From Udaeobacter sp963725505 (GTDB lineage: Bacteria > Verrucomicrobiota > Verrucomicrobiia > Chthoniobacterales > UBA10450), in assembly GCA_963725505.1 (NCBI GenBank), contig CAVRYN010000007.1, positions 248,001 through 312,000 on the forward strand: 64,000 nt of DNA. The letters are read 5' to 3'. Both the position numbers and the translations under genes were made by a program. Below the pieces are notes generated by a model. It was not told where the DNA came from. It saw only the letters and a program-made list of their open reading frames with translations, and made no database searches. Below are positions 42,273 to 51,601 of this stretch, piece after piece. Numbering within the stretch: position 1 is the first letter of the stretch; the number at the start of each line of letters is the position of its first letter.

Positions 42273-43940
42273 TCAAGCCGGCGCTGCCGCGAAGACTTTC
42301 TCCGGTTCCAGTCCGATTTTCTCGACGATCGAGACAAAACGTTTGTCACGCCTCAGAGGCGCAAATTCGGGCGCAATCCCAACGAAGTGCAATGACGACG
42401 AATGTTCCTCGTACGCACGCTGTAGTTCCCGGATCGCGTCCTCGTTTTCTTGCAACACCACGTGCACATGCGCAATCGCATCTCCCGGCGTGTAGCTCCC
42501 GCGACTCGCGCAAGCGGCCTTGAGAATCTCCATCGCTTCCTCCCGTCGGTTCATCTTCCCGTAGGTGATGGCAAGACCAAAAGGTACTCGACCACTGATG
42601 GTTTGCGACTTTTCATATAATGCGATCGCGTCATCGAAGCGTCCGATTTCGCGGTAAAGTGCGGCCAGCAGCGGTTCACCATAAAGAAATGTCGGATCGA
42701 GTTGCAAGGCGCGTTCGCCGGCGGCAATCGCCTCATCGATTAATCCGAAGTATCTGTAAATCTCGCAGGCGAAATTGCTCACCCACAATGACGCCGGATC
42801 AATCCTGGATGTGCGTTGAAGATAACTAAGGGCCTTGTCACGCTCACCACGAGCAGCATAAAGCGCAGCGATGAAATAATTGGACGGCGTAGAGTTTGGT
42901 TCTAGGTCAGCCGCGCGCTTGAATTCCGCCTCAGCTCCATCGAGGTCCCAGTCGAGGATCCGTTTTGCCTCCGCGAGGTACACGTGCGCCTCGGCTTCTT
43001 CAAAGTTCAATTGCAGCGCGCGGCGAGCAGCGTCTCGGACCTTCAGGTAGGCCTCAAGCGGCGGCACGTAAGCATCCGCCAGCCACAGCCACGATTTCGC
43101 TATTCCCGTCCACGCGCGGCTGAATTTCGAATCTTTCTCTAGCGCCCTCTGAAAAAATTCGAGACTTTTGCGCAAAGCCTCCTCGTTACTCTTATCGGAA
43201 TAAAACAGGCCTTGCAAAAAATCATCGTACGCATCGGTGCTGCGGGACACAGGCGGCGACGAAATAATCGCCAGCTTCAGCTTGAGAGTATCGACGATGG
43301 CACGCGTGATCTCATCCTGTAGCGCGAAAATGCCATGCATTTCGCGGTCGAAGTTTTCCGACCAAAGCGTGAAACCATTCGACGCGTCGATTAACTCGGC
43401 GGTCACGCGCACGCGATTTCCATCGCGCCGAATACTTCCTTCGACGACGTGCCGGACATTCAAATTCTTCGCTATCTCGTTCAGCTGAGTTTCCTTGCCT
43501 TTAAACCAAAACGAAGACCGTCGCGCGGCCACGTGAAGTCCGTCGATCTTGGCCAGCGCGGTCAAAATTTCCTCCGCGATTCCGTCACTGAGATAATCGT
43601 GATCTTGTCCCGGACTCAGATCGCTGAAGGGTAGAACGGCGATTGAGCGTTCCGACGAACTCGTCGATTGCGCAAGATCGATTTCCCGCGCAACATCGAC
43701 ATCTGGTGTCCGCACAATTCCATAGCGCGTGAAATCGAAAAACCATGAGAGAGTTAATGCAATCGGGAACCCGATCGCGATAAGCAACACAATGAGACGC
43801 ACAACCCAATTCGGAACGTCGAACACGGGAAAAACCTGCGAAATGCCTTGCGCAATCGCCCAGCCGCCAACCGCATAAGCTACGGCCACGGTGTAAACTT
43901 TTCTGCGCTTTAGTTCGGCAAAAAACGTTTTCAGGTTCAC
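42273..43940 (-). CDS. FlgO-like/TPR membrane protein
   Basis: 555 residues. After two N-terminal hydrophobic helices (AVAYAVGGWAIAQGISQVFP, LIVLLIAIGFPIALTLSWFF) comes a FlgO-like domain of the form SIAVLPFSDLSPGQDHDYLS, DGIAEEILTALAKIDGLHVA and HVVEGSIRRDGNRVRVTAEL, then several TPRs to the C-terminus. The same domain order, without cyclase, is common in these bacteria and often accompanies regulators or cyclases. Related in middle and C-terminal parts to the cyclase protein at 44918-47353. The partner or signal is unknown. Confidence 0.8.
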   Translation of the reverse strand: MNLKTFFAELKRRKVYTVAVAYAVGGWAIAQGISQVFPVFDVPNWVVRLIVLLIAIGFPIALTLSWFFDFTRYGIVRTPDVDVAREIDLAQSTSSSERSIAVLPFSDLSPGQDHDYLSDGIAEEILTALAKIDGLHVAARRSSFWFKGKETQLNEIAKNLNVRHVVEGSIRRDGNRVRVTAELIDASNGFTLWSENFDREMHGIFALQDEITRAIVDTLKLKLAIISSPPVSRSTDAYDDFLQGLFYSDKSNEEALRKSLEFFQRALEKDSKFSRAWTGIAKSWLWLADAYVPPLEAYLKVRDAARRALQLNFEEAEAHVYLAEAKRILDWDLDGAEAEFKRAADLEPNSTPSNYFIAALYAARGERDKALSYLQRTSRIDPASLWVSNFACEIYRYFGLIDEAIAAGERALQLDPTFLYGEPLLAALYREIGRFDDAIALYEKSQTISGRVPFGLAITYGKMNRREEAMEILKAACASRGSYTPGDAIAHVHVVLQENEDAIRELQRAYEEHSSSLHFVGIAPEFAPLRRDKRFVSIVEKIGLEPEKVFAAAPA

Positions 43941-43991
43941 GAGTATTCCGTTCGTATATAGCTAAAAAGCAGTGAGCGGCGAGTTCCCTTC

Positions 43992-44389
43992 GTGGATAGC
44001 GTTGACATACAGCCATCTCTTGCCGGCGTTATCTAGAATTGCGCCGGCATGCCGCTTCACCGTGGTATTTATCGTGGCCTGTTTGCTATGAGTTTTTGCG
44101 CATCTGCACCCACACACGGATCTTCCCGAAGCCGTGGACAGTCGCCGCAGGTTGGAATTTTCTAACGGCCCTTCTCGAGAGCGCGAGTGCGCACGTGCTC
44201 CTTCCAAAAGCGCGACATGGGGAAATTCTCGCCGAAGTCATTGCCGAGTTTCCGCACTTAAGAGGAAACATTTTGCACAATACGCATACCGCAGTGCTCA
44301 TGCGCGAGCATGGAATCAAGCAAATTTACACTCGCGATTCCGATTTTCACCGGTTTCCATTTCTCACGGTAATCGATCCGACAAGGTGA
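43992..44389 (+). pseudogene. Decayed VapC-type PIN-domain toxin
   Basis: The last about 110 codons match the VapC group: SPWYLSWPVCYEFLRICTHT, then HGEILAEVIAEFPHLRGNIL, HNTHTAVLMREHGIKQIYTR and DSDFHRFPFLTVIDPTR. The expected N-terminal block with the first catalytic Asp is reduced to a scrap (GATAGCGTTGACAT, in another frame, resembling SVD) and an in-frame stop separates the two. No VapB antitoxin is beside it. So it is a dead toxin gene. Confidence 0.65.
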
Positions 44390-44512
44390 CCTCGCTTGCT
44401 TCAACTTCGTCGTTGGATTACCGATAAATCCAGCCGCGTATTTCATCTCCGGTTGGCAGACGACAGGTTCGAAGTTTGACAGCCCCAGCGAGCCTCATAG
44501 GATTCGTGCAGA

Positions 44513-44881
44513 ATGAACTCAACAACCGACGACGGAGAAAAGATGGAAAAACAGATGTGGGAGGACATCAAGGCGAAGAACTGGAAAGTAGTGGAAAATA
44601 AGATCGCTGAAGGCTTTCAGTCTGTTCATCCCGACGGCGCGCGCGACCGGGCCGGCGAAATATCGTTGATCAAAAACCTTAGCGTCGGGCAGATCGCGTT
44701 GAGCGATTTTAAATCGACGATGAACGGCGACAACATTGTGGTTACCTATATGATTTCGGTCCAGGAAACAATCGATCTCGAGCGATTGCCGACCAAGCCG
44801 GCGTCCCGCTTGAGTGTCTGGAAAAAAGGAGCGAGCGGATGGCAGTGGATAAGCCACGCCAACCTCAATCCGATTCCTTAG
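44513..44881 (+). CDS. NTF2-like (DUF4440/SnoaL) protein
   Basis: 122 residues. EKQMWEDIKAKNWKVVENKI, FQSVHPDGARDRAGEISLIK, VVTYMISVQETIDLE and WQWISHANLNPIP match the small cone-like NTF2 fold of DUF4440. No signal peptide. Many members are of unknown function; some are enzymes, others bind small molecules. No operon partner. Confidence 0.65.
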   Translation: MNSTTDDGEKMEKQMWEDIKAKNWKVVENKIAEGFQSVHPDGARDRAGEISLIKNLSVGQIALSDFKSTMNGDNIVVTYMISVQETIDLERLPTKPASRLSVWKKGASGWQWISHANLNPIP

Positions 44882-44917
44882 AAATTGTTGCGCTGAATCT
44901 TTGGCGCCGTCTCACCT

Positions 44918-47353
44918 TCACGGAGACGAAATCAACTTCTGAAAACGCGGATCGCTGCGCAAAGGGTCCCATTCCCAGCGATATTTCAAATCGTTGATGG
45001 TGATGCTGTAATCGGCGCTGTCCACCGCTCCCGGGATTCTTAGCAGCCGTTCGATCAAGGGAATGGCAAGATCGTTTTCTCCGACACGAGCGTAGATCAA
45101 AGCGAGGTAACCATTCATAAGTGTACCATCGACGGCGTCTTTTGACTCCGGTTTAAGTTCTACCGCGCGTCGTCCTTCCCTGATTGCATCGTCTTTGCGC
45201 CCCATAAACGCGTAAAGCCAACCGAGAATCGCGTGTCGTTCTGCGCTCGTGGGCGCTTCTTTCACAGACGCTTCAAAAGCGGGTCTTGCCAGTTCAAGCG
45301 CCTTCTGAGCGTTTACACTGTCGCCTTGAGCCAGATAAATGCAGCCTTCGAAAAAGATTTTCGGAGTCGTTCCCGCAGTCGTATAGGAGAGCTCATTCGC
45401 TGAGGAAGTCTCGAGAACTTTTTTGGCCGCGGAATAATCGCGCCGCAGCATGGCCACGTCCCATCGAGATGCAGTGACGGCGCCATCTGGATCGACACCG
45501 GCGGGCACTTGATCGACGAGCGACTTCAGCAGTTGTGTGTCTCCCTTCCACCAGAAATCGACGTAACCACTTTGGATCTTGGCCACCAACGATGCCGGCA
45601 CCATCGCGCGCATTCGCTCCCCCCAGCGCGCCGCTTCCGGCCATCGGCGCAGCGCGATGTTTGTATACATAAGTTCGCGGACGGTATTCGGGTTTTGTGG
45701 ATCGACCTTCGCTACATGCTCGTACTCTCCTAGGGATTCCTGCCACTTGCCTTGCCGACGTTTAATCGCCGCGATTAACCGGCCAATATCTCCGTTACTC
45801 GGCAATAAACGGGAAGCGATCTCAAATTGTTCGAGAGCGCGCTCGTAATCCTGGTCTATCCAGTAAATGCACTGGCCGAGCGCGAAACGCGCTTCTGCAA
45901 GATTTGGCTCAAGCCGTAAAGCGGTTTCGGCTTCGGTACGGGCCCTCGTTCTCCGGGTCTCGGTGGGCTCGTAATAATGGAAAATCTCCGCGTGAATGGA
46001 TGCGAGGCGCGCGTGGGCGAGTGCGAAGTTGGGATCAAGTTTTATCGCTTGTTCGAACAGTCCTTCGGCAATCTTATAATCCTCAAGCAGAGTGTCCGGA
46101 TTTCGCTCGATTTGGTTTGCCCGCAAATAATAAACGTATGCTTCTGTATTCGCGGTGGGTATTTCTTCGACACGTGCTTTTTCCTGCGGCGAAAGTTTCG
46201 CCTTCAGTTGGTCGGCGATCGCTTTCGCAATTTCGCTTTGAATCGCGAACACATCCGCCAGATCACGGTCGTAGCGTTCTGCCCACTGTTGAGTATCCGA
46301 CCGGGCATCGATGAGTTGCGCCGTTACTCTAACGCGGTTGCCGGCTCGCTGAACGCTTCCTTCCACGAGATGTGCCACCCCAAGTTGCTGACCAATCTCG
46401 CGGACATTACGCGGCGCCCCGCTTTTGTATTGCATGACGCTGGTACGACTGATCACCCATAAATCCCCAATCTTGGCAAGATTGGTCAGAATTTCGTTCT
46501 GTACTCCGTCAGCAAAATAAGCATTCTCTTTTTCATTGCTCCTGTTTTCGAATGGAAGCACCGCAATGCTTTTCTCCGAAATCGGCGCAGGCAATGATGT
46601 GGAAACAGCTGCGCTTGTGAATTTACTCCAGGGCCGATGCAAAACGAAAGAAACAACAAGAGCAAATGCGGCGGCCGCTATGAGGGCTGCCGTAATTGAC
46701 GCCCAACGTTTTGTCGCTGTAGTTTCATCCCATCCAAGTCTTGCACCGAGCGTCAGGATTTTTTTACGTCTGCTGTGCTTGAATTTCTCCGGCAATCGTG
46801 GATTGCCGAAGTCTCCAGTGTAGAAATTTGCAACGTGAACTGGCGTGCCGTGCGTGATTGTGCACTCTCCAAGATCGTGCAAGTACGGACGCCATTGCCG
46901 CGACTGCGCGAGATCTTCAACTGCGTGTTTGGACACAAGAATGTGTCCCGCATCTCCGCAATCCATCACTCTTTGCGCCGTATTAATTCCGGCACCTGCA
47001 ACGCTTATTCGGTCATTAACATCCCGAACCTCATTGACTGGGCCGCTATGAATCCCCATCCGCAGCCTGAGCTTTGGATGTTCTCTTACCTTTTTGGCAA
47101 CGTCGATCGCACAATAAACTGGTGCTTCCGGACTGTTAAAGAAAACAAGCGCCATGCCATCGCCCGTGGGAAGGCGAATCAATTTTCCCGCCCCTTCCGC
47201 GGCGCGAACCTGTTCAGTATTTCGAACGATCTGGCTAAGCTGTTGTTGAATCTCCCTCTGCTCATCGAGAAGTAATTTTGAGTAACCCACCACGTCCATA
47301 AACAAGACGTGGCCGATCGTTAACTGAACGTCCGACTCAGATTCAGCAGCCAT
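44918..47353 (-). CDS. Class III adenylate/guanylate cyclase fused to FlgO-TPR
   Basis: 811 residues. An N-terminal nucleotide cyclase domain: VLFMDVVGYSKLL holds the first metal Asp (Asp20), LPTGDGMALVFF the second (Asp65), and AGAGINTAQRVMDCGDAGHI the conserved later segment. One membrane helix (ASITAALIAAAAFALVVSFV) follows, then a FlgO-like domain (SIAVLPFENRSNEKENAYFA, HLVEGSVQRAGNRVRVTAQL) and a long TPR stretch. Starts MAAESESDVQLTIG (47353); 47455 is an alternative that would add a basic leader. The output is probably cAMP and the TPR half may control it. Paralogous to 42273-43940 beyond the cyclase. Confidence 0.85.
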   Translation of the reverse strand: MAAESESDVQLTIGHVLFMDVVGYSKLLLDEQREIQQQLSQIVRNTEQVRAAEGAGKLIRLPTGDGMALVFFNSPEAPVYCAIDVAKKVREHPKLRLRMGIHSGPVNEVRDVNDRISVAGAGINTAQRVMDCGDAGHILVSKHAVEDLAQSRQWRPYLHDLGECTITHGTPVHVANFYTGDFGNPRLPEKFKHSRRKKILTLGARLGWDETTATKRWASITAALIAAAAFALVVSFVLHRPWSKFTSAAVSTSLPAPISEKSIAVLPFENRSNEKENAYFADGVQNEILTNLAKIGDLWVISRTSVMQYKSGAPRNVREIGQQLGVAHLVEGSVQRAGNRVRVTAQLIDARSDTQQWAERYDRDLADVFAIQSEIAKAIADQLKAKLSPQEKARVEEIPTANTEAYVYYLRANQIERNPDTLLEDYKIAEGLFEQAIKLDPNFALAHARLASIHAEIFHYYEPTETRRTRARTEAETALRLEPNLAEARFALGQCIYWIDQDYERALEQFEIASRLLPSNGDIGRLIAAIKRRQGKWQESLGEYEHVAKVDPQNPNTVRELMYTNIALRRWPEAARWGERMRAMVPASLVAKIQSGYVDFWWKGDTQLLKSLVDQVPAGVDPDGAVTASRWDVAMLRRDYSAAKKVLETSSANELSYTTAGTTPKIFFEGCIYLAQGDSVNAQKALELARPAFEASVKEAPTSAERHAILGWLYAFMGRKDDAIREGRRAVELKPESKDAVDGTLMNGYLALIYARVGENDLAIPLIERLLRIPGAVDSADYSITINDLKYRWEWDPLRSDPRFQKLISSP

Positions 47354-47475
47354 ATGCTCGAAGGATAGAACCTTGCGCGATTTTGCGGGTTTCTGAAATG
47401 CGATTTGCGCAACGCGAGATTGTGGCCGGAATCGCTTTCGCCAGCGCGAATTCATTCTCCAGTGTAGGTTACTAA

Positions 47476-49743
47476 ATGCCGTTTGAGCTCGAATCGAACT
47501 ACAAACCCCGCGGCGACCAGGGACAGGCAATCGCGAAGCTCTTGAAGTCTGTTGAGGGCGGTAATCGTCACCAGACACTGCTCGGTGTTACCGGTTCCGG
47601 TAAAACTTTCTCCATTGCGAACGTGATCCAGGAGCTGGACCGGCCTACGCTCGTCATTTCGCATAACAAAACTCTGGCCGCGCAGCTTTACTCCGAGTTT
47701 AAACAGTTCTTCCCACGGAACGCGGTGGAATATTTCGTCAGCTACTTCGATTATTATCAGCCGGAAGCTTACATCCCACGCTCCGATACGTACATCGAGA
47801 AGGATTCGTCGATCAACGAAGAAATCGAGCGGTTGCGACTCGCGGCCACCAGCGCGCTGCTTTCGCGCCGGGACACCATTGTGGTCGCAAGCGTCTCCTG
47901 CATCTATGGCATCACGTCGCCGGAAGATTATCTGGAGATGTTGCTCACGGTGAAACGTGGACAGCATGTCTCGCGCGAAGCGGTGCTCGGCCGTTTGGTC
48001 GATATGCTGTATGAGCGCAACGATGTGAATTTCGCCCGCGGGCGATTTCGTGTGCGAGGCGACGTGGTGGAGGTTTATCCGGGTAGCGCCGATGAAGAAG
48101 GCATCCGGCTTGAATTTTTCGGTGATGAAATCGAAGCGATCACGCGATTCGATCCGTTAACCGGTCACGCGCACGAATCGCTTAACGTCATCACGTTTTT
48201 CCCGGCCAAACAGTTCGTGACGCCGGCGGATAAATTGAATCGCGCGCTGCGCACCATTCGCGAGGAACTGGAACAACGTATTGTCGAGCTGGAATCGCAA
48301 AACAAATTGCTCGAGGCGCAACGGCTGCGGATGCGCACCGAATACGACCTGGAAATGTTGCAGGAAATGGGTTTCTGCAACGGGATCGAGAATTATTCGC
48401 GACATTTGTCGGGACGACCTTCCGGCTCCAAGCCCTACACGATCATCGACTTTTTCCCGAGAGATTTTTTGGTTGTGATCGATGAGTCGCACGCGACGAT
48501 TCCGCAAATCGGCGGCATGTACGAAGGCGATCGTTCGCGCAAGACCGTGCTCGTAAACTACGGCTTTCGCCTCCCGAGCGCGCTCGATAATCGCCCGTTC
48601 AATTTCGATGAGTTTATGAAGATGACCAATCAGATCATCTACCTGAGCGCGACGCCGGCACAATTTGAAATTCAAAACAGCGTGGTTGGCAATAAGGGAT
48701 ACATCCCGCATCGACGACGGCGAATTGGCGAAGAGGAATTGGTACCGTTTGCAGTAGCCGGCGCAAAACGCTCAACGTTCAACCCGCCTTCGCGAGGCTA
48801 CGGCGCGGCAAGCGCTCAACGCTCAACATCCAATTCAGAAGCAGGCATCTCACCCACGGATGAGCCGCCGGAAAAATTTGATGTGCACACGCCGGGGGCA
48901 CCGCTCGTTGTCGAGCAGATTATTCGTCCTACGGGACTTCTCGATCCCAAAATTACGCTAAAGCCACTTAGGAATCAGATCGACGAAACAATTGAGCTTT
49001 GCCGTCAACGAGTGGAAAAAGGCGAGCGGATTCTGGTGACAACGCTGACCAAGCGCACGGCTGAAGATCTTGCCGATTATTTGCGTGATGTAGGATTGAA
49101 AGTCCGCTACTTGCATAGTGATATCGACGCCATTGAGCGCGTGGAAATTTTGCGGGGATTGCGCGCGGCGGATTTCGACATCCTCGTTGGGATCAATTTG
49201 CTCCGCGAAGGGCTCGACCTTCCCGAGGTGTCGCTCGTCTGCATTCTCGATGCGGACAAGGAAGGATTTTTGCGAAGCCAGACTTCACTCATCCAAACCG
49301 CGGGTCGCGCCGCGCGTCACGTCAATGGCGAAGTCGTGCTCTTTGCGGACATCGTTACTCAGAGCATGGAAGGGCTCATGTCGATTTCTGAATACCGGCG
49401 TGCCAAGCAGATGGATTACAATGAAAAACACGGGATCACTCCGCAAACCGTCAGACGCGCTGTGCAGGAGAGTTTGCACACAATCTTACGCGGACGCGAA
49501 ATTGAAGCGTCGGTAATTCGCGAAGCCGGCGGCGATTTCAACATAACGGAGTTGCTGCGCGAGCTTGAGGAGGAAATGCAACAGGCTTCCGCCAATCTCG
49601 AGTTCGAGCGCGCCGCGCTTTTACGTGATCAAATCATGGAAGTCAAAAGCGGTGTCGGCATTGATAAAATCGAACCGAAAAGACGAGCGGTGAGATACTC
49701 GTCCCGCAGCCGCGGGGCCGGTCGCCGCCGCTCGCGCGTGTGA
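47476..49743 (+). CDS. uvrB: UvrABC system protein B with an about 75-residue insertion
   Basis: Damage-verifying helicase of nucleotide excision repair. 755 residues, against about 670 usual. Walker A GVTGSGKTFSIANVIQEL, beta-hairpin FVSYFDYYQPEAYIP, helicase motifs DESHATIPQIGGMYEGDRSR and QTAGRAARHVNGEVVLFADI, and the C-terminal UVR motif LLRELEEEMQQASANLEFER are all present. Between LSATPAQFEIQNS (about residue 402) and VVEQIIRPTGLLDP (about 476), where other UvrB proteins have a short turn, about 75 residues are inserted; part of them is encoded by sequence matching dispersed repeats (CGCTCAACGTTCAAC and CGCCTTCGCGAGGCTACGG). Confidence 0.95.
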   Translation: MPFELESNYKPRGDQGQAIAKLLKSVEGGNRHQTLLGVTGSGKTFSIANVIQELDRPTLVISHNKTLAAQLYSEFKQFFPRNAVEYFVSYFDYYQPEAYIPRSDTYIEKDSSINEEIERLRLAATSALLSRRDTIVVASVSCIYGITSPEDYLEMLLTVKRGQHVSREAVLGRLVDMLYERNDVNFARGRFRVRGDVVEVYPGSADEEGIRLEFFGDEIEAITRFDPLTGHAHESLNVITFFPAKQFVTPADKLNRALRTIREELEQRIVELESQNKLLEAQRLRMRTEYDLEMLQEMGFCNGIENYSRHLSGRPSGSKPYTIIDFFPRDFLVVIDESHATIPQIGGMYEGDRSRKTVLVNYGFRLPSALDNRPFNFDEFMKMTNQIIYLSATPAQFEIQNSVVGNKGYIPHRRRRIGEEELVPFAVAGAKRSTFNPPSRGYGAASAQRSTSNSEAGISPTDEPPEKFDVHTPGAPLVVEQIIRPTGLLDPKITLKPLRNQIDETIELCRQRVEKGERILVTTLTKRTAEDLADYLRDVGLKVRYLHSDIDAIERVEILRGLRAADFDILVGINLLREGLDLPEVSLVCILDADKEGFLRSQTSLIQTAGRAARHVNGEVVLFADIVTQSMEGLMSISEYRRAKQMDYNEKHGITPQTVRRAVQESLHTILRGREIEASVIREAGGDFNITELLRELEEEMQQASANLEFERAALLRDQIMEVKSGVGIDKIEPKRRAVRYSSRSRGAGRRRSRV
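48775..48840. repeat. Heptamer and CGCCTTCGC repeat sequence inside uvrB
   Basis: CGCTCAACGTTCAAC, a CGCCTTCGCGAGGCTACGG unit and CGCTCAACGCTCAACATCC lie within the uvrB insertion and translate in frame as GAKRSTFNPPSRGYGAASAQ. The same units, without coding constraint, occur at 14428-14480 and 16611-16650. Confidence 0.75.
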
Positions 49744-49745
49744 GC

Positions 49746-49814
49746 TGTAGCCAGGTCGCTGTGCGACGTCCTATCAAAGTGCGAGAAGAAACGGCCCACA
49801 GGGCCGTGGCTACA
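49746..49814. repeat. TGTAGCCA...TGGCTACA three-arm repeat
   Basis: TGTAGCCA (49746-49753) pairs with TGGCTACA (49807-49814). The arms are GTCGC-TGT-GCGAC (49755-49767), a weak CGT...ACG-bounded middle and GGCCC-ACA-GGGCC (49793-49805). It fills the gap between uvrB and holA. Confidence 0.85.
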
Positions 49815-49854
49815 ACTCGGTGCTCGTACCTTGTGGATGTTCGCTGCGCGTGCA

Positions 49855-51030
49855 ATGGAAACGGCAGTGTCTAAGACCAAAGCAAAGACCGCGACCGCAA
49901 ACATCCACGCAGTCGTCGGTTCGGACGAAGCGGAAGTGAAACACGTTGCCGCGGAGCTGGCGGTGAAATTGACGCCGCCGGGCGCTGGCGACTTTGGATT
50001 GGAAATCATCGATGCCGCCGCAGATAATGCGGATCAGGCCGCTGCGAGAGTCAGATCGACAATCGAGGCGCTGCAAACGTTGCCGTTTTTCGGCAGCACA
50101 AAACTAGTTTGGCTGAAGAACGCGAACTTTCTTGGCGACGATCAAAAGGCGCGCTCAGTGGCAGTGCAATCCGCGCTGGAAGAATTGTCCGAACTGCTCG
50201 ACCGCGGTGTCGGTTCCGAGGTCACGTTTTTGATTAGCGCCACCGAGGTGGATAAGCGACGCGGGTTTTACAAAACCCTCGTCAAACGCGCAGAGGTACA
50301 GGTTTTTGACCGGCTCGACTCGGGCCGTGCCGGCTGGGAAGAAGAAGCAACTGAAATCGTTCGAGGGCGCGCGAAAAAGCGGAAACTCCAGTTCGATGCC
50401 GATGCCCTTGATTTGTTTGTATTGCTTACCGGCGGCGACACGCGCCAGATCGATAACGAACTGGAAAAGCTCGACACTTTCCTTGGCAAAGATCGGCTCG
50501 TAAGTGTCGATCTTGTTCGCGAATTGGTACCGCTCTCGCGCGCGGGCGTCATTTTCGAGCTAAGCACCGCGTTGGCAACGCGCGATCTGGAACTGGCGCT
50601 AACGCTGGTACGACGCTTATTGGATCACGGCGAAAGCGCCATTGGCATTTTGTTGGTAGCAATCGTCCCGACGATCCGGAATTTGCTGCTCGCCAAAGAT
50701 TTGATGGAACAGCATCGCTTGCGGCCACCGCATTCGCCGTTCCAGTTTATTTCCGCCATCAACCGCTTGCCGGCAAAAGCAACGGAGCATTTGCCCCGCA
50801 AGAAGGACGGCTCGATCAACGCGTACGGGCTTGGAATCGCCGCGCAGCACGCGCACCAGTTCGAGACCAACGAACTAATTGCGGCCATGCGCGCCTGTCT
50901 CGAAGCAAACCTTCAGCTTGTTACCACACAGCTCGATCATGAGCTGATTTTGACCGAGGTCGTGGTGAAGTTGCTCGGGGTTAAAAGCAATGTGGGAGGG
51001 ACCTCAGCGTCCCGACTGTCGCGGCACTAA
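49855..51030 (+). CDS. holA: DNA polymerase III delta subunit
   Basis: Clamp-loader subunit that opens the sliding clamp. 391 residues from METAVSKTKAKTATANIHAV. An AAA-like N-terminal part (VVGSDEAEVKHVAAELAVKL, LPFFGSTKLVWLKNANFLGD, EVTFLISATEVDKRRGFYKT) is followed by LFVLLTGGDTRQIDNELEKL and the C-terminal helical collar. The last about 12 residues (NVGGTSASRLSRH) come from the cloverleaf repeat that supplies the stop codon. ATG at 49855 chosen over an upstream start at 49831. Confidence 0.85.
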   Translation: METAVSKTKAKTATANIHAVVGSDEAEVKHVAAELAVKLTPPGAGDFGLEIIDAAADNADQAAARVRSTIEALQTLPFFGSTKLVWLKNANFLGDDQKARSVAVQSALEELSELLDRGVGSEVTFLISATEVDKRRGFYKTLVKRAEVQVFDRLDSGRAGWEEEATEIVRGRAKKRKLQFDADALDLFVLLTGGDTRQIDNELEKLDTFLGKDRLVSVDLVRELVPLSRAGVIFELSTALATRDLELALTLVRRLLDHGESAIGILLVAIVPTIRNLLLAKDLMEQHRLRPPHSPFQFISAINRLPAKATEHLPRKKDGSINAYGLGIAAQHAHQFETNELIAAMRACLEANLQLVTTQLDHELILTEVVVKLLGVKSNVGGTSASRLSRH

Positions 51031-51042
51031 GGCCGCTCCCAC
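50992..51042. repeat. 51-nt cloverleaf repeat at the holA stop
   Basis: GTGGGAG (50992-50998) and CTCCCAC (51036-51042) close three internal arms, as in the copy inside dnaE (7637-7687). The two 51-nt copies differ only in the middle arm. A TAA inside it (CACTAAGG) ends holA. Confidence 0.9.
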
Positions 51043-51046
51043 ATTT

Positions 51047-51487
51047 TCATGTCCCCTCCGCACCTTCCATCTGTTTGCGCGCGATTGGTCCGATGTAGGG
51101 AATTTCCCAGCGCACGTTCGTGAATGCTTTTATCGTCGCGACGATCCAGACGACAAGAAATGCGATCTGGACGAGCGCGGCGATTATTGCCCAGAAAAAC
51201 ACCAGGATGCCGCCGATGCCTGGGATCGCGCCGAAAACGAGGTGCACCACAGAGGACGCAATATTAAATAAAAGCCATGCGCCACCAAATATGATTGATT
51301 GCATGGCGTAGAACCGCACAAAACTGTCGTGCTTTTCCAGAATGTAAAAAATGATGCCACCGATCAGCGGTATGCAGGCAATCGCGGCAGCCACGTTCGA
51401 AGGCAAACCGGTTGACGTGGATTTTGGGCCCGGCTCGGGCCCGGCAGTTGGCGGAGGCGGAGGTGGAGTAGGCTCTTGATCGGGCAT
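51047..51487 (-). CDS. DUF4870-like membrane protein
   Basis: 146 residues. A Pro-rich cytoplasmic N-terminus (EPTPPPPPPTAGPEPGPKST) precedes three hydrophobic helices: VAAAIACIPLIGGIIFYILE, AMQSIIFGGAWLLFNIASSV, and an LVFFWAIIAALVQIAFLVVWI block, ending KAFTNVRWEIPYIGPIARKQ. The pattern fits the DUF4870 family (small membrane proteins, function unknown). It converges with holA, 17 bp away. Confidence 0.75.
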   Translation of the reverse strand: MPDQEPTPPPPPPTAGPEPGPKSTSTGLPSNVAAAIACIPLIGGIIFYILEKHDSFVRFYAMQSIIFGGAWLLFNIASSVVHLVFGAIPGIGGILVFFWAIIAALVQIAFLVVWIVATIKAFTNVRWEIPYIGPIARKQMEGAEGT

Positions 51488-51601
51488 GCCCTACATACAC
51501 AAAATGACAGTTGGCTTGTCAAGCAATCTTGCTTTTTCGGCTCTTTTTTGCTTTCGCTTCCCGCCCAAAAGGAATATCATACGCTCCTAACCACATAATC
51601 C

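Noticed and set aside
50990..51271. Plus-strand frame beginning inside the cloverleaf repeat
   Set aside because: It is encoded by the repeat and then by the antisense of the DUF4870 gene; no protein family matches.
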